A stretch of DNA of 64,000 nt from JAUXJB01 sp965226855 (GTDB lineage: Bacteria > Myxococcota_A > UBA9160 > SZUA-336): positions 372,001 through 436,000 of the forward strand of contig CBDDEE010000030.1 in assembly GCA_965226855.1 (NCBI GenBank), written 5' to 3'. The notes under the pieces are model-generated. The model was not told the DNA's origin. It ran no database searches and was given only the letters and a program-made list of their open reading frames with translations. How positions within the stretch are numbered: the first letter of the stretch is position 1; the number at the start of each line of letters is the position of its first letter. Positions 60,377 to 64,000 of this stretch are shown piece by piece. The position numbers and the translations under genes were made by a program.

Positions 60377-61138
60377 ATGACACAGAACCCCTACGAGCCA
60401 CCAAAAGCACGACTCGCCGACGACTCGCAGCAACGTCGCGGAGAGCTTCGCGAGTTCGACATCGGCGAGTGCCTGTCCGACTCTTGGACGCTGACCTGGG
60501 CCAGCTTCCCCACCTGGCTGGCGATTGGGTTCGTCGGCAGCCTGCTCTTGCTGGCTTCGGCGCTCCTCATCGTGCCGCTCCTTGTCGTGGTACCCGTGCT
60601 CGTCTGGGGAACAACGCTCTTCTATCTCAATGTGGTCGATGGTCGGGAGCGTTTCGGCGACCTCTTCAGGGGCTTCTCGACCTTCGGATCCGCGCTGCTC
60701 TCGATGATCGGCTGGTACGTAGCCACAGTGCTGATCGGCTTGATCGGACAGAGCGTCCAGATGGCGGGCTCGCTCATCGGCTCCGCCGAGCTGATCGGAC
60801 TCGGCGTAATCGTGAACCTGGTCTGGACGGTCGCGGTTGTGTCCCGGCTCTACTTCGGACCGTTCTTCATCGTGGATCAGGGAATGGGACCCATCGAGGC
60901 TTTGGAGGCCTCGTGGGAAGGAACGAAGCGACAGAAGCTACGCACCGCGGGGCTGTTCGTCGTCTCGTCGCTGGTCGGTATGCTGGGTCTGTTCGCGCTG
61001 CTCGTCGGCGTGGTGGTCAGCATGAACATGTTCTTCCTGATGTGGGCTTCGGCCTACCGCCAGATGGTCCCGAGCCTGCCCGAGCCTTCGGCGCCGCTGC
61101 TCGACGCGAACCCTCTCCCGGTCACCCCGAGCATTTAG
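60377..61138 (+). CDS. Integral membrane protein, DUF975/glycerophosphodiesterase-like membrane domain
   Basis: 253 residues from ATG 60377. Starts TQNPYEPPKARL, then several hydrophobic helices (WLAIGFVGSLLLLASALLIVPLLVVVPVLVWG, LSMIGWYVATVLIGLIGQSVQ) and the motif VVSRLYFGPFFIVDQGMGPIEALEASWEGTKRQK, characteristic of six-helix YckC/DUF975-like membrane proteins. Function unknown. Convergent with the TPR/transglutaminase gene. Confidence 0.75.
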   Translation: MTQNPYEPPKARLADDSQQRRGELREFDIGECLSDSWTLTWASFPTWLAIGFVGSLLLLASALLIVPLLVVVPVLVWGTTLFYLNVVDGRERFGDLFRGFSTFGSALLSMIGWYVATVLIGLIGQSVQMAGSLIGSAELIGLGVIVNLVWTVAVVSRLYFGPFFIVDQGMGPIEALEASWEGTKRQKLRTAGLFVVSSLVGMLGLFALLVGVVVSMNMFFLMWASAYRQMVPSLPEPSAPLLDANPLPVTPSI

Positions 61139-61148
61139 CGGGTCGGGC

Positions 61149-64000
61149 TCAGCGTACTGCGGCGTGGCGCTCGGCGCCGTGCAGGCTGCGCATGAACTCG
61201 TACTCCTCGACGAAGGCGGCGTCCTCGCCGAACTCGGTGGCTGCGAGCTCGGCCACGAGCAGAGCGTGCTCCGCGGCCCCCTCAAGCGCCGCGTTCCAGG
61301 CGATCCAGAAGTACATCGGCTTGTAATTGAGCTCGTCACGCCAGATCTCGAGCAGCTCCGCGTACTGCTCGAGTGACAGGAAGCGGGCAACGGCCGCCAG
61401 CCAGCTGGCCGTCTCCCACAGCTGCTGGCGATCGTTCGCGACCTTGACCCGGCGCAGCAGTGTGCGCAGAGGCGCCGGATCCCCTCCAAAGATCGCGGCA
61501 AGCAGCGCCGTTGTCTGCACGCGTCCCTGGAAGCTCGGGTGGTCTAGTCCGAGTGCTCTGGCCTCGTCGCGAGCGCGCACCACCCGCGCCGCCAACGCGG
61601 CGACGCGCTTCCCGTCGACACTGGTGCGCTCCGGACCGAAGAGATCGCGCTGTGCCCCGGCCCAGTAAGACGGGGAGATGGACGCCCAGGAGAGATCGTC
61701 TGCGAGCAGCGCGGACGGTCGATCCGTGTGCGCTCGCACTCCGGACGTCGGTAGCGGCGATCCGGCTACTCGCTCGCGCAGCGAGGCGATGCCGTAGCGC
61801 GCCTCGTAATAGCGGGCGAGCATCGAGTAGCGTCTGAGAGGGGTCTCGGGACCTTCCACGTCGTGGAACGCGATTCCCTCGAACCAGAGCCAGACACCCT
61901 GGCTCACCCGGTTCCAGTCCGCCCCCTTGGAGAGGGGCGTTCCCGAGGTCGCGCGCAGCACCGCGATGGAGCTGCCCAGATAGCGACGCAGCTGGTGACG
62001 CACCTGCTCGTCGCCCCCATCTCGCCAGTACTTCGGGTCGAAGTCCTCGCTCGCGATCCGATCCATGAGGAGCCGCATCACGTCCTCGACTCTTGGTGCA
62101 AGCCGACGCGCGAGCACCTCCAGAGCGAACTCGATGTCGTGCGCGTCGACCACCAGCACGTCGACCAGACCGAGTAGCGGATCGAGCAGTGGCACCTGCG
62201 CGTGCTCTTCGAGCTCGGGGAGGCGCACGTCGAGGATCTCGTGTGCGAGCGCCCGCGCCTCGGTGTCGCGATCGGCTGCGTAGAGCACCTCCACGCGGTC
62301 GATGTTCAACGTGAGTCGACTCTCCTTGGACGCGAGCAGCCTCATCGCACGCAGAAGGGTGTCCGCCGACTCGTCGTACTGGCCTGTGTAGCGGTAGAGA
62401 CTGCCGAGCTCCGCGAGGTTTGCCGGGTCGCGATCGCCGGACTCGATCAGCTGCTTCATCTTCTGGATCGCGCGGTGATAGGTCTGAAAGTGCCAGTCGC
62501 GCTGCACGTCGATCATCGTCCGTGCGTAGTCCCGGTCGGAGAAGATTCGCGAGCTCAGAAACCAGCTGGAGCGCGTGTTCTCGCCGGAGAAGCGCAGTAG
62601 CACCTCGAGTCGGGTGTGGTCGAGCACCTCCCCCGAGCCGAAGAGGGTGTACAGCTTGTCCAGGGTCGCATCGAGCGTGGCTCCTTCGAACTCGAGCGGA
62701 GGCCCGGTCTGGAGCAGGTAGGTGCGCCAGACCTCGTCGTCGTTGCGCTCCGACCAGGCGAGCGCCGCGTGCGCGGGCAGCCCGATCAGGTGGGAGTTCT
62801 TGCCCTGCCGGGCCGCGATCTCCTGGTAAAGCTCGGAGAGGTCATCACAGTCCCCGCGGTACGTTCCACCGGTGTATGTAGCGAGTGTCTCGAGCGCGGT
62901 CTGATGAATATCCCCACTCCACTGCAGCGTTCCGACCAGCCAGGGCCGGCGCGTGTCTGGACTGTCGTACACGTAGACCAGCAGGTACTCGCCGATCAGA
63001 TCGAGGTGGGCAGCGTCCGGCAAGGCAGCTGCGGCCTCCGCAAAGAAGCGCTCCGCCTGCTCGGCGCTGCCGTCCAGGGCCGGCTCGAGGCGTCCGTGCG
63101 CGGTGACCAGAGCGAGGACATCGCCGTCGACTCCAGTGACGAGAATGTGCGGAGGCAGACCGTCTCTGAGCGCGAACTCCTGCTCCGCATCGGCGTCCTC
63201 GAACACCTGCTTCCACGCGGGCAGGTTCGCCTGAAAGCCCCGCTCGCGATCCCAGGCCGCCAAGCGCACGTCGCCGTGATACAGGTCCGCTGCGAGCCAG
63301 GCATCGGAACCCGTAGCCGGGTCGGTGCCGGGAGGGAGATGCACCACGGAGATCACGCTGGGTGCAGCAGGATAGTAGGCGGGGCGCGTGGCAAGCCTCG
63401 AGTAGCCGGAGCGCTCCTCCGTCGAGAGCACCCAGGCTGCGCTTCCGAAAGCGTCTTCCGAGTACACCAGACGGGAGCTTGCGGAGGCATACTGGGTCAG
63501 CGGGACGAGGGTCTCCGACTGCAGTACTGCCGCCTCCAGCTCGACGCGCGCCGCCTCGGCCACCTCGAGCTGCTCGAGCCAGCCGTGCCGCACCAGCCTC
63601 CGCGCAAAGCTCGGCGGCAGGACGTCGAAGCTCGCACTGGTGTCGTCCTTCTGATCGAGCTGAACGAGGACCTGGACGAGGGCGGCGCGGCTCGAATGAT
63701 CGCGCTCCCTTCGTTCCAGAGAGGCGACGAAGCGCTCGATCGCAGCTTTCAGGACAGCACGTGCACGCTCGTGCCGCTCGCTGGCTCGCTCGCGCAGCAT
63801 CTCGGGGTCCGACGCAACGAGGGCGCCCTCGGGTAGAACTACGAGCTCGCGCGAATAGAGGTAGGTCCCGGCAAGAGCGGTCCGGTACAGAGTGAGTCCC
63901 TCCAGGTCTATCCCCGAATCCTCGACATGCGCGAGCATTCGATCGAGATCCCGAAGCGGCTCGGTCCCGTCTTGCAGCCCCACGGCCCAGTCCACACGCA
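61149..64000 (-). CDS. Large TPR/transglutaminase-like protein, 5' end outside window
   Basis: At least 948 codons; the frame is open to the right edge and the GTG at 63995 may not be the true start. The middle holds a transglutaminase-like segment, TLATYTGGTYRGDCDDLSELYQEIAARQGKNSHLIGLPAHAALAW, with Cys in GDCDD and a later His. The C-terminal half has TPR-like helical repeats (AELGSLYRYTGQYDESADTLLRAM). Presumably envelope-associated; no signal peptide is visible because the N-terminus is missing. Confidence 0.75.
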   Translation of the reverse strand, partial: RVDWAVGLQDGTEPLRDLDRMLAHVEDSGIDLEGLTLYRTALAGTYLYSRELVVLPEGALVASDPEMLRERASERHERARAVLKAAIERFVASLERRERDHSSRAALVQVLVQLDQKDDTSASFDVLPPSFARRLVRHGWLEQLEVAEAARVELEAAVLQSETLVPLTQYASASSRLVYSEDAFGSAAWVLSTEERSGYSRLATRPAYYPAAPSVISVVHLPPGTDPATGSDAWLAADLYHGDVRLAAWDRERGFQANLPAWKQVFEDADAEQEFALRDGLPPHILVTGVDGDVLALVTAHGRLEPALDGSAEQAERFFAEAAAALPDAAHLDLIGEYLLVYVYDSPDTRRPWLVGTLQWSGDIHQTALETLATYTGGTYRGDCDDLSELYQEIAARQGKNSHLIGLPAHAALAWSERNDDEVWRTYLLQTGPPLEFEGATLDATLDKLYTLFGSGEVLDHTRLEVLLRFSGENTRSSWFLSSRIFSDRDYARTMIDVQRDWHFQTYHRAIQKMKQLIESGDRDPANLAELGSLYRYTGQYDESADTLLRAMRLLASKESRLTLNIDRVEVLYAADRDTEARALAHEILDVRLPELEEHAQVPLLDPLLGLVDVLVVDAHDIEFALEVLARRLAPRVEDVMRLLMDRIASEDFDPKYWRDGGDEQVRHQLRRYLGSSIAVLRATSGTPLSKGADWNRVSQGVWLWFEGIAFHDVEGPETPLRRYSMLARYYEARYGIASLRERVAGSPLPTSGVRAHTDRPSALLADDLSWASISPSYWAGAQRDLFGPERTSVDGKRVAALAARVVRARDEARALGLDHPSFQGRVQTTALLAAIFGGDPAPLRTLLRRVKVANDRQQLWETASWLAAVARFLSLEQYAELLEIWRDELNYKPMYFWIAWNAALEGAAEHALLVAELAATEFGEDAAFVEEYEFMRSLHGAERHAAVR

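Overview
The window is GC-rich bacterial DNA from a Gram-negative organism. It has lipoproteins with lipoboxes, a NodT-type outer-membrane efflux channel, a type II secretion ATPase fragment and a MotA/MotB stator pair. The gene mix includes two CaiB/BaiF CoA-transferases, a Rieske oxygenase pair, GlcDEF glycolate oxidase, Leptospira-type citramalate synthase, a TPR-metallopeptidase and a C4 zinc-ribbon coiled-coil protein. This fits an environmental lineage formerly placed in Deltaproteobacteria (Myxococcota, Binatota or Desulfobacterota-like). No rRNA or tRNA was seen, so the assignment is only an inference. GTG and TTG starts and 1-4 nt overlaps between neighbouring genes are common.

Region 1 (1-12.2 kb) is rearranged. 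Two identical 1271-bp IS5-group elements in the same orientation bracket a 6.6-kb block holding Spy-like, TerB-like, ImuA/RecA-like, FAD monooxygenase, CoA-transferase and DJ-1/PfpI genes plus a scrambled IS1182-family relic. The outer flanks are a gspE 3' fragment (leading into a Ycf46-like AAA ATPase and a propeller lipoprotein) and a lipoprotein cut in its signal peptide (leading into the efflux channel). Neither missing half is present.

Region 2 (12.4-35.2 kb) is ordinary chromosome: efflux channel; TPR, threonine aldolase and YkgJ operon; pdxH; a TauE-type exporter; a metallophosphoesterase; motA and motB; sppA; an FG-GAP protein; an ECF sigma, anti-sigma, acidic protein and DUF3106 operon; SDR; citramalate synthase; two large lipoproteins; a thioesterase; the Rieske pair and a CoA-transferase. 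Three conserved genes (pdxH, motB, the sigma factor) each carry one single-base frameshift. This points to indel errors in the sequence or to recent decay.

Region 3 (36,099-54,122) is the main discovery: an integrative element of about 18.0 kb inserted in the coding sequence of a CmcJ/AsaB-like oxygenase gene. A 19-bp direct repeat lies at both ends, and the 3' part of the host gene resumes in frame on the far side. From left to right the element carries a tyrosine integrase without an arm-binding domain, an unknown gene, an excisionase-like HTH gene, a CxxC/HTH protein, an intergenic cluster of GGTGGACC repeats (candidate origin), a minus-strand replication operon (tandem-HTH protein, three small proteins, PrimPol, D5-type helicase) preceded by 35-bp repeats, and then cargo. 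The cargo is an outer-membrane MetA-type channel, a three-gene unknown operon, six small exported proteins (one with a collagen-like segment, one with thrombospondin type 3 repeats), a membrane protein and a patatin-like lipoprotein. No capsid, tail or large terminase gene was seen.

Region 4 (54.3-64 kb) is chromosome again: the minus-strand glcD-glcE-glcF operon with a TPR-metallopeptidase upstream, the zinc-ribbon protein, a membrane protein, and a large transglutaminase-like/TPR protein that runs off the window.
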